A DNA stretch of 64,000 nucleotides from Polytrichum commune (GCA_950295325.1 OX485809.1:5764001-5828000), one strand, 5' to 3'. Positions 23,976 through 35,617 are shown, counted from the stretch's first letter. Notes: a model not told the origin generated them from the sequence alone. Program-made: numbers and translations.

Positions 23976-24367
23976 AACTACACTAGATAATGTATTATTT
24001 AGTGTCACCAATTTCATTTGTCTTGCTCAACACTAATTGTAAACCACCCATTGGAGTGTCACCAACAACTAAATGTAAACCTAGCATTATTTGTCATTCC
24101 TTGTGAAAACAAAAAGATGGGCATTATAGATTCACAATTTTGCAATTATTGTCGTGTACTTAGTGATCTTTCATCCAAATCTCAGTCATCCATGACAACA
24201 TTTCATTACAAAAATGCTCGGATGCAGAATACACCAAAAGTGGATGATTTGAAGTAAGTTTGGATGATGGTATTTGTAAAGCTTATTCATAAGAAGCCTC
24301 ATTAGAATAGTTACCACAGCGACATAGGATACCATATGACACTAAATACAACTTATTAGTGTACACA
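23976..24367. mobile_element. MITE family B copy
   Basis: About 390 bp between ACTACACTAGATAATG and the inverted end ACTAAATACAACTTATTAGT. Internal CATCCATGACAACATTTCAT and ATTCATAAGAAGCC blocks are shared with 25802 and 49350. The 79-codon frame inside is not conserved in them. Confidence 0.75.
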
Positions 24368-24593
24368 AAATATGATATTCAGTGTGACTTAGAATCTGGA
24401 ATTACGAAATGCTATAATTGTTTACTATGCATCTCCTTTTTTTTACCGACCATGGTCGAATTGGTTGTTTGGACACTATAGAACATTAACATCTTTACTT
24501 GGTAGAAAAGTACATTAATAGTAACATGAGATTGGAACATGTAACCCCAAACAGTCTGTCACACTGAATACCATATTTTGTGTAGTGGTTAGT
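24361..24593. mobile_element. MITE with family B ends and a different core
   Basis: Ends ACACAAAATATGATATTCAG and CTGAATACCATATTTTGTGT pair. The core (TTTACTATGCATCTCC, CATCTTTACTTGGTAG) matches 16878-17036 rather than the long family B core. Confidence 0.7.
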
Positions 24594-25234
24594 TCTCCCC
24601 ATTCATTAGCCCCAAGGTTGGGTGCCTATTGTAGTTGTTGAGTGTCCGAACATATGGTAAGTCAATGGCCTCTCGGCTTCTCGGACTCTAAAATCAATTT
24701 CATTTCATTTCAATGGGTTAATAAGGGTAAAAACAAAAGTACTATTGCAACTTAAAGTATAATCCTACTAGCAGGTTTTTGCCTTTAGTTTTGAAAGTAC
24801 AAAATTCGGGAGGCCGCAATAATGATAATCATCCTTAGTGAGATCAACATTTGAGATTTGTTCCATTTTACACTAAAACTATGTTGAAAACATGGAAATT
24901 GTCGTACATTCTTTTCGACAAGTCTACATGTGGTTCATGACCGATTTCTCATCCAAGAATAGAAGGGTGATCATCCATGTAGAGGTGCAAGTTTGCATCC
25001 ATGTAGAGATGTGGAATCATCCATAACCTTCAAATCTCATCCACGAGTGGATGAGTTATGGCCAATAACTGACTCGAGGTGGTGGATAGCGTGTCGTTGA
25101 AGCCATTCATCATCCACTCTCCTCAAACTAGTTATGTAGCTCTTTAGAGGTTAAGACCTACTTATTTAAGCCCACTCCACATGAACATTGTGGGCGTATG
25201 GGTCCACCATGGCATTTAGGGGTTAAATATTCAC
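24594..25234. other. Intergenic, no gene seen
   Basis: Contains CATCCATGTAGAG repeats near 24975-25030 that recall the 4663 array. No gene. Confidence 0.4.
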
Positions 25235-25475
25235 TCCTAGGAAAGTTATGTCCCCATTTGGGGATATTTTTGGACACAATTAGTTGATATCCTAGTGTTT
25301 CCAAGTCCAACCGGTTACATGTTGACATCTTTTGGGTTTTCTTTCTTAAATTGGGGAAAATATTATAAATTTCTCTAAAATGACTGGCAAGATTCCTAAA
25401 AGTCTTGAAGTTCAACTGGTTATTTTTCAAACTCAACCAGTTTATCTATAATTGGTAACCGGTTCTCCTTGTTCG
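25235..25475. repeat. Dispersed repeat family D copy
   Basis: CCTAGTGTTTCCAAGTCCAA, CGGTTACATGTTGACATC, AAATTGGGG, CAACTGGTTATTTTTCAAAC and the end AACCGGTTCTCC. About 240 bp, no clear terminal repeats. Confidence 0.75.
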
Positions 25476-25559
25476 TTGTGTTATGTTTCTAATTTTTTAA
25501 AGAATCTACGTGACTATCTATCTATCCATATGGGCTTGTTATCACCAACAAAAAGAGAA

Positions 25560-26271
25560 CCAAGTCCATGGTTGGATAGCACAAGTTGTCAACCAACCAC
25601 ATTTTTCTAGCCTACTAGAATGTGGAGGGCCGTGGATTTGGGACCGCTAGACTTCCATGCACTCATTGAAGCATTTTTAAACCTACAAGTGTTGGTCATT
25701 GAAGGATTAAAGACCGGTTTTAGGAGGAACAGGAGGAGGAGGAGATTTCAACTTGGAAGAGAAGGTTAGTAGGTGGGCCTGGATTTCAGAAGATGATAGT
25801 AACTACACTACATATGATATTTAGTGTCACCAATTCCTAATTGTCTTGCTCAATACTAATAATAAACTGTGGTTTAGTGTTACCAACTCTAATTGTTAAC
25901 CCAACATTATTTGTTTTTCCTTGTAATTTTTTGGGGAGATTACAGAATTACAGTGTTGTAATTACTATGACTCACCAACTGATTTGTCATCCAAATTTCA
26001 ATCAACCATGACAACATTTCATCACAAGTTGGTGACAAGAGAAAGTAGTGTTTTGGCCAATGGATGAACTAATCAATCATCCATGACAATATTTGTTCCC
26101 TTATTCATAAGAAATATCATCCAAAAAGTGACCATAATGACAAGAAAAATATCATATTTAGCATAGTTGACACATATGAACCATACCCCACCAAATCTCA
26201 TCTACATTTGGACGGGTTTGTCCTTATTCCTACTACAATCTGGTGGACTAACACCGTACATGAAAACTCAC
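25560..26271. mobile_element. MITE family E copy split by a family B MITE
   Basis: 25560-25801 and 26169-26271 match the continuous element at 47490-47817 (CCTACTAGAATGTGGAGG, CTAGACTTCCATGC, then TTGACACATATGAACC, CATCTACATTTGGACG). The intervening 25802-26168 is a family B insertion. Its left terminal repeat appears lost. Confidence 0.7.
25802..26168. mobile_element. MITE family B copy nested in family E
   Basis: ACTACACTACATATGATATT to the inverted end AAATATCATATTTAGCATAG, 367 bp. The uninterrupted sequence at 47700-47725 acts as an empty site and confirms the insertion. Confidence 0.8.
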
Positions 26272-26830
26272 CTCCCCAATCCGATCACAACACTTGCTAA
26301 TAGTCCATTCAAAGGCACACTATAGAGGCACCAAAGACTTTTTCGGAGGAAAAGGCCTCACAAAGGGCTAATTATGCAGTCAATAATGCAGCACAAAACC
26401 CCACAAAAAATAAAATCTATGGGCACCTACCACCTACTTCTATGCCTTGGCACGTCACTTAGGCTAGAGGGGTGTGTGTGGTGACAACAAAACTCTCGTC
26501 ATCTCGGCTCAAGGGTCCACACCACTCCCGGAGGACTAAATTTATAAGTAGGGACTATAGTACATTCTACCTATGATGGCCTATGCAATAGTTTGTGGAA
26601 GTTCCCAACAAGCATTGAGATCGAATTCTCTTCTTAGTTGGTCTATATGTTGAAAACTAGGCATATTGATCGACTACAACCCATATTAAAGGTGAAGTCA
26701 TTTGTAACAACGATGTTCACTAAAATATGATAGAGTTCATCATCAAAAGGTGGCAGTAGCATGCTAGTGAAGAGATTCTTCGTTCACTAGAGGTTTCCCA
26801 CGACTCGTATATCGTAGGGGAGGTGGGTTT
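26272..26830. other. Intergenic, no gene seen
   Basis: No supported frame or repeat. Confidence 0.4.
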
Positions 26831-27330
26831 TAAAGGGACATGTTTAGCTCCGCCCCCACTTGTCATAGGGTATGAAACATGCAACTAATGCAAGATGACT
26901 AGAAAATCCAAATTGTGCTTGTAGTTATTATCCTCATAAGTTTTGGAACTTGACATGTGAATATCTTTATCCTTTATCCTTTAAAGGGACACTTTTAGCT
27001 CCGCAACCACTTGTCAACGATATGAAACATGCAACTAATGTGAGATGAGTAGAAAATCCAAATCATGCTTGTAGCTATTTTCCTCATAAGTTTTGGAGCT
27101 GAACATGTGAATATCTTTATCCTTTATCAAAGTGAAGATTCTCTTAATCATGGAATGGTCAAAGAGGTCTCTCTCCCCCCCCCCCCGCCAAATTCTATTC
27201 ACTATTAAGTCTAGAATGTTCAACAAATTTGGGACACATATTTTAATCTCTTTTAAACACGTGTCTCTCTCGTGTCCTTTATTGGATTCATACACCACTC
27301 GGGCATAGGTGTTCATTTAAGATAAGTGAG
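26831..27330 (+). mobile_element. MITE family C copy with 152-bp tandem duplication
   Basis: The block TTTAGCTCCGC...CTTTATCCTTTA occurs twice, AGCTCCGC at 26845 and 26997. The second copy runs on into the rest of family C (AAAGTGAAGATTCTC, TTTAATCTCTTTTAAACACG). A poly(C) tract lies at 27174-27187. Confidence 0.7.
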
Positions 27331-27875
27331 TGGACTAGGTCGACCAATTGAGGTTATTGTTGTAGGTTACAACCTACAAAGAGTTGTATACATAGGAGTT
27401 GGAAAATCGAATTAGTTTATTTGGTGATGTTTGAGATCTAGTTTCACATGTTTGGTCCTCCCAACACGTCTTACAACTACCTCCAACATATCCTCTCCCT
27501 AAGAATCTTCAATCATCCATTGCGTGGACAAAAGGTGTCTCATTGAGGAAGCCCTCGTAGTCAATGGACATGGCAATCAAGGGAGTTTGTACCACGGTCC
27601 ACTTGGAATCCCCATTGATTTGGAGATGGCAAAGATTGTGTAGTTTTGGCTATAATTATATGGAGAATGCCTTAGGGAAGTCCCCAAAAATATAACAAAG
27701 GAAAATGACCATTTGCAAGTGTATGTGAATATCTCAAATGCGTACAACCCGTACAAAACCGATCAAAAAGTATTAAGGGTTAACTTGTTACCTTGACACA
27801 TCACTCATACAAGGGTCTATCAACACAAAAATGGCAACCGAGATGTAATTATTATTTGTTACTCTTTGTTATTGG
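27331..27875. other. Intergenic, no gene seen
   Basis: Nothing recognised. Confidence 0.4.
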
Positions 27876-28018
27876 CTGATCACACCAACCACTTCTGACA
27901 CCATCCGTTAGCATCTCTGAGTGTTATAGTATGAAAAGTGGTGGGCCGACATCTATTTATGAACATAATCCCCAACAATTTCATGGTTGAAATCAGATGG
28001 AAAGTTTGGTGTGATCAG
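27876..28018. mobile_element. MITE family F, copy 1 (143 bp)
   Basis: CTGATCACACCAA and TTGGTGTGATCAG form terminal inverted repeats, with CCATCCGTTAGCATC and AGTGGTGGGCC inside. A second copy is at 55040-55182. The overlapping 80-codon frame is chance. Confidence 0.75.
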
Positions 28019-28227
28019 GGCATGACTACACCAATCAATTTGAGTCCAATACTGTTGGATGAGTTTCCTCAAATTGAGGAATCTTCGGATGCACGAAATG
28101 GGTGTCCCCTTGAGATGATTACCATTGACCAAAAACGTAAGAGACAAACACAACTAATTATGTGTTGGTTGTCATTTTAAACAACTTGGCAAACCCTCAA
28201 GGATGAGTGTTGTATTGAGGATTTGGG

Positions 28228-28305
28228 CGAACCAACCCACACACTCGTTCCTTGTTGGATGCCTAAACCCTTGCCTCCAAGGAACTAGTGTATGGGTCGG
28301 TTCGT
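28228..28305. repeat. Family G small hairpin, copy 2
   Basis: CGAACCAACCCACACACTCG..CCTTG pairs with CAAGGAACTAGTGTATGGGT..TTCG, 27-bp arms. The loop is identical to that of the copy at 17845 although the arms differ at several bases. Confidence 0.8.
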
Positions 28306-28473
28306 CCTAGCTTGTATTGATCACCCACAAATTTGGTATATCGGAAAAGTCTCTCATTCATGAAGGCAAACATGAGGTTCGAAATTTGTGTTGTCGACCC
28401 AAGCCCAGTGCCATCCTAGCCATTGTGATGGCGGATGGCTAGTTGTCAGCAATGAGTGGTTTGAATGAGGATA

Positions 28474-28503
28474 GGTACACTAAATATGATATATAGTGTC
28501 ATA
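28474..28503. mobile_element. MITE family B terminal fragment
   Basis: TACACTAAATATGATATATA then AGTGTCA, followed by unrelated GT/GA-rich sequence. Confidence 0.6.
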
Positions 28504-28780
28504 CGGTATTTAATGTGTGTGTGAGAGAGAGAAGTTTGTTGGGGGGAGTGCTACCATTGTGGCCTCCAAGACCAAGATAGTGCATGCAACCCTTGATGCC
28601 CTCTTTTGAGGGTAAACTCTATGTCATTGTGATAAATATAAGGATCCAATTAAGGAAAGTAAACGGATAACACCTCCAACACCTTACTTTGCTTTGTTGG
28701 AACAACGGTCACATGGAAGGTGTGGCCTACATAAAAGTTAAAATGGGTGGACCTCTCCCATCTCTATTATACCTCTCAAA

Positions 28781-29161
28781 ACTACACTTCATATGATGTT
28801 TAGTGTCGTTTGGTAATTTATGCCACTATGGTCACTTTGTTTTATTACACTTCTTATGAATGAGTGAACAAATATTGCCATGGATGATGGATTAGTTCAT
28901 CCATTGGCTAAAACCCGACCGTCTTTTGTCAGCAACTTGTGATGAAATATTGTCATGGATGTTTGAAATTCGGATGAAGAATCATTTGGTAAGTGGCAGT
29001 AATTGCGACGCTGTAAATCTGTAATCCTTATATAATTTTACAAGGAATGACAAATATTGTTGGGTTAGCATTTAGTGTTGGTGACACTATACCGAAGTTG
29101 ACAATTAGTATTGAGCAAGACAATTAGAATCAGTGACACTAAATATCATATTTAGTGTAGT
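28781..29161. mobile_element. MITE family B, full-length copy
   Basis: 381 bp. The left end ACTACACTTCATATGATGTT pairs with the right end AAATATCATATTTAGTGTAG over about 28 bp. The interior (CACTTCTTATGAATGAGTGA, GTCAGCAACTTGTGATGAAA) matches 53277-53537. No protein coded. Confidence 0.82.
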
Positions 29162-31238
29162 CATCGATGCACATAGAAAGATCACAAGGGCAAACATAGT
29201 GTGCGTTGGCAAAGCTCATCCAGCCCAACCCACCACCACCATGGTGCCCATTGACACTTGCCATGGGCATTCCTTGGCCCTCCCCCTTCTTATTTTAGAA
29301 CTAAGAAGGTGTATTTTCTCCCCACCTTCTCGCTTTCACAAGCGTTTGTTTGCTAAAAATTAGTCGAAAACTTAGAGAAATTTAGTACCACTTTCACTCA
29401 TTTCCCACACTCTCTATTAGCCTTCCCTCACTTATTGGGATAATCATTATACTTAAATTATTCTCAAGGATTTAAAACTCAACTTCTTCTTTGAGAGGGA
29501 AAAAGATTCACCAATCAACAATTTTAGTACCTCTTTGACCATTTTAGATCACACCAACCTCAAATTTATCACTCATATTCAAACTATAAGATTTTGAATA
29601 TTTCATGAACTCAATTGCATCAACCTCTTAATGAGGTTTCCCATGAAATTAGTCGCTGACAACAAGTGTGCAAAGTGTACGGATAGGCGTTGCTTCCACC
29701 TTGGCTTGGAATCTCAATTGAGACATTATGCCAATCTTTCAATGGCCTTTCAACACATATAAGGAATGAGGGTGTTATTTGGTCACTTTTCTTGGTTGGA
29801 TCCCTATATTTGATTGGTGTGTGGTTATTAGGACCCACATACCTTACTCTCCAATGATCTTGTCTATGCTAGTGTAAGAGTTGTTTCAAGTAACGCTAGT
29901 GTTGAAAACACTACTTGCACTTACGATTCCTTCTTTATATACCGGTAGTCGAGATACTCTAACTCTTAGTTGACAATCATCTTTGCATCAATGCTTAGTC
30001 CCAAAGATTGAGTGCCCATATGCAGTCCGTGCGGTCGCATGCCGAGGCTAATGCTTACCTTAGAGGAGAAGCCAAGGTATGTGGACCTAATGTGGTCACT
30101 ATTCTTAACTCTTTTATTGTCCTAGAGAACCCCACATGTCTTCATTCGGGCCCCTTTCTTCAATGTTTTAAGAATAAACGTGTGCAAGTCTCATTCAATT
30201 TCATTTTGATTTAAAGGACAACATTGTTCCGATGTTTTATGTGAAGCTTGTAGAAGGTCATGAAGACTTGAAAGAGGAAGCGTATTTTTCATGTCCGTGG
30301 TATTGCAAGGATCATCCATATGTAGTAGTGTGGGGGCAACATCTTGAACCAAAAAGGAGAGTGGCCCAACTAACCCTTTACCGCCCTTGCCAAGTGAATA
30401 GCACTCAAACTGAGTATATTAACTTTGCAAGAGTGGCCCAACATAAGAGGAGTATAAATCTCTATAGATTCCCAAGGTTCTACACCCTAATGTTGAGTAA
30501 TAGTATGAGATGACACCACAATTCAACATTGGTCTAATTAATAGGGAGTTGAACCAATGAAGAGCCAACCGAATAGATGGAATTACCATCTAAGAGCGCA
30601 CCTCTCATTCATCGAACGTAGAAGCCCTAAAATAACATGCATCCCAAAGGCTATGTTATTTTGTATCAGTTGATTCGACACTTGAATTAGTTTAAAGACC
30701 CCCGAATTAGTGTACTTGAGATCATTTGAGATGAATTGGCGACAAAGCTATAGGGAATGAAGCTTTTAGGTGGGATGGATGAGTGGTACGCACTCTCGTA
30801 TACGATAATTCCCTCTCTATCTTTCCAAGCCAACCATTTGAGCGAGATTACTTAACTTACACGAGGATCCCATCCACTCTAACAAATCATGTACTTGTCT
30901 CGCTTGGATAAGATTGCTAGGTCACCCTCTTGTCATAGGAACCGTTCAACTTTGTCCTCCCTTGTTTCCATCTCATCTCATGAGCATTTTGTGACTTGTC
31001 AAATGACTCCCGTGATCGTGGCAATGCGGCACTCGTACTATGCATATTTTAGGCCTAAAATCACCATATTATACCTCACCACAACAAGGAGTAACTTTGA
31101 GTCCATGTACTCTACCCCAATATGTGGTGGTCCTTGTTCGTATTTGTTTCCATCAGTATTTTGGCTTCCCAAATTTTAAAATCAACTTCATTTCAATTAT
31201 TTTGTCGTTATTATAATTGTTTATGATCAATATTGTAG
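29162..31238. other. Intergenic left of the palindrome
   Basis: No gene supported; frames of 68, 93 and 96 codons at 30008-31179 show no motif. A family H fragment lies at about 30575-30760. This flank should read directly into 40703 at the empty site. Confidence 0.5.
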
Positions 31239-31243
31239 GCTAC
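31239..31243. repeat. Target-site duplication, left copy
   Basis: GCTAC directly precedes the LTR start TGTGAG. The same five bases follow the other end of the insertion at 40698. Five bp is the usual duplication length for Ty3/gypsy and Ty1/copia integrases. Confidence 0.88.
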
Positions 31244-31944
31244 TGTGAGCCCAAAAGGGTGCCCACATTTAGTCTTAGACCCTTGAAACGTTAGTTGATG
31301 TACTTTGAAGTAGCATGTTACTTCACAAAAATATAAAAAGAGTGAAATGTTAGTCTTAGAAGTACCATGTTGTAAGAGGCTAGGATGTGAGTTGTTATTG
31401 TGTTTTTACCTTCGGAAGGATTTGAGTGAATGAGGATAGGTAAGGAGAACTTGGATTGAGTAGTTAGTGAGTAGGCTAGTACAAATGGATGGAGACAACC
31501 AAAGTGACTCAAGAGGCAAGTGCATTCGAATTGGGATGAATGGAGGATCACATGGAGCGCACAAGTGGACCACCTCATCATGGCCACTTAATGGGGAAGG
31601 CCCAAGGAAGAATGCAAGGTGGAGGATAAGCAAATTCTCAAAGCACCAATCAAATCACGAGTTAAGCATCGTGGTTTGAATTAAGTGGTGAGCGACGATT
31701 TGGGAAAGTAAGGGGAGAAAGTTATGGCGGCGGAAAGCGAAGGAGGCTAAGTTTGGGTTGAAGCATCCCAAGTTTGGTAAAGTGTGGTAGGTAGAAAGCC
31801 AAGGCTAGTTAAATGTTCGAATTAGGATCCTTGTTGATCATTTGAGGGAGGAAGGCTTAGAAGATAGGATTGGCGCCTACTAAGTAGGAGGAAATCTCAA
31901 GGGCTTATCGTGAGTCTTGAGGGTGCTCACCCCCTCAAGCTTAC

Positions 31945-31952
31945 TATATAAT
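31945..31952 (+). promoter_or_regulatory. LTR TATA box, left arm
   Basis: TATATAAT lies about 0.7 kb into the LTR, followed by a pyrimidine-rich stretch suitable for a transcription start. It is the only well-placed TATA motif I saw in the LTR. Transcription would run right, through gag and into the opposite arm. Confidence 0.5.
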
Positions 31953-32461
31953 CCCTCATTCTTCCCTCACTCATCCTCTCTTTCCTTTGTGCTCCAAGGC
32001 ACCCCACGAGTTATAAGTGTGGGTGTGGGAAACCATATTGGAGCACATGTGTGTGCTTAGTTTTTAGTTTGAGAGCCAAGGCTTGTTAGCCTTGAAGAGG
32101 GCTTGACCTCTTGGTAGAATTAGTGTTGACGTGAAGGATTTTAAAGTTAATTCATGATTCCAATTTGTGGTACTTAAAGTTCATGTTTTGAATACACGTG
32201 GTTGCAAGTTCCATGTTTAAGAGTTGAGCACTTGATGTTGTGATGAGTGCAAAAATATACTTGTGTGGATTAGTTAGTCTTAGTGAAGTTAGGAAATTCT
32301 CTCTCCCCCTCTCCTCTCTAGGATTTTAGGATTTTAGGATTAGAGAAGAATTGTGTGATTAGAAAGGGGTTGTTAGTAGAATTAGGGAAATTAGGTAGGA
32401 AGATTAGTTAAGGGCTTGAATAATTAGTGAGGTAGTTGGGGATTACAACTACAAAGTTGTG

Positions 32462-32757
32462 GGTTCATGAAGGAGCTGGGTTTATGAAGGAGCTGGGTTT
32501 GTTTAGTTAGAAAGTAAAGAGCTGGGTTTATGAAGGAGCTGGGTTTGTCTAGTTAGAAAGTAAAGAGCTGGGTTTATGAAGGACCTGAGTTTGTTTAGTT
32601 AGAAGCTAAGGAGCTGGGTTCATGAAGGAGCTGGGTTTATGAAGGAGCTGGGTTTGTTTAGTTAGAAGCTAAGAAGCTGGGTTTATGAAGGAGCTGGGTT
32701 TATGAAGGAGCTAGGTTTATGTAATTAGAAAGTAAAGAGATGGGTTCATGAAGGAGC
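32462..32757 (+). repeat. Tandem array inside left LTR
   Basis: About ten repeats of a GAAGGAGCTGGGTTTATGAA-like unit. Some are separated by a spacer resembling TTTAGTTAGAAAGTAAAGA, giving mixed short and longer periods. The array lies downstream of the TATA box. Its unit order is preserved in the other LTR, even though such arrays normally change quickly. Confidence 0.85.
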
Positions 32758-33457
32758 TTAGTAGATAGCCTACCTAATTAGCTCATAGACAAGTAGTTAG
32801 TTACATTATGCTAGTTAGTGTTATGGTGGCTTTCACAAGTAAATGTATTTGAGATTGACTATAGAGAATAGTGTTTTTTTTAACACTTGCATCCTCTCTT
32901 TAAAAATAAACCACGTGCACAAATTAATGGAGAATGTGGAGCACTCTCGCGGTGGCAAGACAAAGGAAGCAAAGACCAAAGGTGCGAGGGAGAGATTGAC
33001 ATAAGTTACATAAGTATTTCTTAATACTTAAAGGCTTATGTACGGTATGGAGACACCAAGTGAGACCTCTTATAGTAGCGATACGGAATACACAAGTGAT
33101 AGTTCAAGTGGTAGTATAGAGTCAACGGCACGGACTCCATTTAGGAGAGGGATATCCTTAAGGGCTTGTGTAGCTAAAGCGGCCGGATGGACGTTAGAAG
33201 CAAACAAAGACAAAATAGCACCCGAGCATAAGGAGGTTAAAATAACATAGTTAACTTGTGCATTCTCCACATACGTATTGAAATTGTACATTGAGTTGTT
33301 AAAAGTGAAATTCCAGTTAAATCCAAGACCACTTGAAGGGTGAACCTTGCACTATGGACTCATCCAAGTCCAAATCCAATACCGCGGAGGAATGTGAGCC
33401 CAAACCCACTACTCGGACTACGGACGCTTAAGGGTGGGGGGTTTGGCCTCACATAAT

Positions 33458-33475
33458 TGGTGCGTCCGCCGGGAG
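33458..33475 (+). other. Primer-binding site, left arm
   Basis: TGGTGCGTCCGCCGGGAG lies 4 bp after the LTR end. The TGG start and GC-rich body fit complementarity to a tRNA 3' end (…CCA). It is not the common initiator-Met site (TGGTATCAGAGC). It resembles the TGGCGCC... class of other gypsy lineages, with mismatches. The tRNA is not assigned. Confidence 0.65.
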
Positions 33476-34362
33476 CGAAGCGGAAGGTAGTTACAAGACT
33501 TGGAGGCGACTAGGAGACTTGGAGGCAACTAAGAAAAATTGGAGACACAAACTTGAGAGAAGGGAAGGAGCACCCGAAACTCGGTAAGTATTCTCTCTTT
33601 GGGTTACATTTGAATTCATTGTATTTCAACTATTCCTTGGAATGAATTGCATTGTCAATTACGCAAATTCATTTTTGAGGAAGGAGCGCGGCGAAGGTAC
33701 GTCCTCAACCTTTTTGGGGATTTGCTAAGAACTTAAAAGGAACCTATAACCGAGTAGCTCATTAAAACATTAGAGGGTAAATTCATCTTAGGACATTGAA
33801 CTTTGACACTCACCTCGGGGTGAGTCTCAAAGTTTTGGGAGTTGTCATTTCATGCTCTAGATTAAATTAATATTTCACAAAGTTTATGGTGTTGTTACAT
33901 TGAGTCACGATTGAGGGGAGTGCTAACTCACAGGGGGATGCGATTGCTCAAGGTATGTTTATTTCTTCAAAGTGAACTCATTAACTAATTAAGGAATGCC
34001 TTTTGTACTCGTGATTGTTGTTATCCGTTGTAGAGGGTAATTCCCGAATTGTGGATGGTGTGAGAAGTTGAAGGGTGAAGCCTCGACTTTTAACATAATC
34101 TACTCGGAAGGTCACCCCCTCATAATCGGTATTGTGGTGAGTGTTAATTTGCGGGAAGGTGCGGAGGTGATGCTCCGACTTAACCAAAAAATTAACATGA
34201 ACATGCCTATCCCCTATTGGGATTCTTTCACCTAAGTGGGCTTGCAGGTTCTTTTCCTCACCTCCTAAAAAAATTATAACCACACCAAGACAAGTGAAAA
34301 TATTAAGAGGGGAATTGCTAGGATTATGTGTGGTCAAGTGAGGGTCGATCGATTCTTATGGA
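33476..34362 (+). other. Untranslated leader of left arm
   Basis: About 0.9 kb between the primer-binding site and the first gag ATG. No sense-strand frame of note. Long leaders with packaging signals are common in plant gypsy elements, but no such signal is identified here. A 118-codon antisense frame (33981-34337) is treated as a chance shadow. Confidence 0.6.
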
Positions 34363-35617
34363 ATGCAAGGTAGGACTCGCTCACAAAAACCAAGTTTGAT
34401 AGTAGGACTAGAGAAATCTACTCGAAAGAGGCGGTCCTCTAAAATCAGTGATAGATTAGAACAAGATAATGTTAGAATAGAGAGTTGTTTGAACGTCGAA
34501 CCTAGGACTAGGTCAATTCTAGACACCTTAGAACTTGGAGCTCAACTTGAAGAGGAGATCACTCCCTCCAAATTGAGTGGTGAAACTTCTTCGGAAAATT
34601 ACACACTTAGAGAAGAATTCCCGGTAGAAGTTGATAGGGGATTGTTGAATAGTTCACCGGTCACCATGGCCGAGGAACGGGGGATGGATCCACCACCCAT
34701 ACCCCCAATTCCGCCCATACCTCCTATACCTCCAATAGACCCATTGGTTAGGCCAAGAGGCCTACCAATTGTGGTTCCACAAAATTTAGCGGCGATGGAT
34801 ATGCCATCTCATCTCCCTAAATTTTATGGGACCAAGGATGAGGACCCCTCTCGGCACATGGAACGGTATATCGAACGGTTGGCTAGCTTCCTCATAACCG
34901 ACCCGGGTTATTGGTTAGTGTGGTTTCCTACCACTCTAGAGGGGGAAGCCTATGAATGGTATCGGGATCATGCCGAGGGACATTTTAGGGGATGGGAACA
35001 ATTACAAAGGGAGTTTCTTAACGAATTTAGGCCGGAAGTGGGTCAAAGTACCGCATTAAGGGCATTGTCGTCATTGAAGCAAGGAAGGGAGGAAGAAATT
35101 TCGGCTTACATTAGGAGGTTTGATTTAGTGTGCACTAGATTTGTGGGTACCATGCTCAACGACGACACGCTAAAGCAATTTTTCATTCAAGGGTTTTTTA
35201 AGTCCGGAACTATTAGGGGTGTTCTAGAAAGGAATCCCTTGACCTTGGCGGATGCCAAGCGTGCGGCTAGAGATATTGAAAACTTGGATAAAGATCACGA
35301 AAGGCTATGAAGAAGGGAGGATGAATTGATCCCACAATTCATCCCCATACGCCCTAGGGTGGTAGCGGTAGAACCCGCTAAGTATGAGAACCAAATTCCA
35401 TATGCCATTGTGGACACCGGTCCCCGACCTTTAGCGGTTAGGGAACCGGCACCTCTTTTGGCACTACCGGCCCCTAGAACGGATCCACACTTGGAGGAGG
35501 TTGAGAGAAGACTAGGTGCTAGCCAACTAGGATTCCAAGAGGCTATGATAAAACAAATGCAAAGCCTCACGGATCAAATGTCATTAATGATCTGGAGTCA
35601 ACAACCGGGGCCTCCAC
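34363..35617 (+). pseudogene. gag: Retrotransposon Gag, left copy, truncated at palindrome junction
   Basis: Gag is the structural protein of the cytoplasmic virus-like particle that packages element RNA. The first frame runs 315 codons from the ATG at 34363 to a TGA at 35308-35310. The same frame stays open after the stop as far as the arm junction at 35617, where it runs into antisense sequence. Residues 1-50 are basic. Residues 110-125 are a Pro-Pro-Ile repeat. About 152-295 form a Retrotrans_gag-type core, with the W..L..EA..WY and W..L..EF...F signatures near 187-223. ATG102 is a possible alternative start. This copy ends before the zinc knuckles, so it lacks nucleic-acid binding motifs. 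The TGA is also present in the other arm, so it was in the shared template. It follows CTA and precedes AGA; a lost CGA codon is a simple explanation, readthrough a less likely one. Confidence 0.85.

Larger units (their letters stand above)
31244..33453 (+). mobile_element. LTR of left arm (2,210 bp)
   Basis: It starts TGTGAGCCC and ends GGCCTCACA, giving the usual TG...CA ends within a 6-bp terminal inverted repeat (TGTGAG/CTCACA). A primer-binding site follows 4 bp later, which fixes the 3' boundary. Inside are a TATA box near 31945, a tandem array at 32462-32757 and a possible AATAAA poly(A) signal near 32905. A serine/threonine-rich 70-codon frame at 33038-33250 has no recognised function. 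The LTR is identical by eye to the one at 38488-40697. Because the insertion holds two 5' LTRs, their near-identity dates the arm-copying event, not necessarily the last ordinary integration. Confidence 0.88.

Noticed and set aside
28781-29161. Exact 3-bp target duplication to place family B in the CACTA superfamily
   Set aside because: Flanks read AAA on one side and TCA on the other; the CTACAC end alone is not enough.
33981-34337. 118-codon antisense frame in the leader, repeated at 37604-37960
   Set aside because: It lies opposite the retroelement leader with no motif, and its second copy is just the mirror arm.
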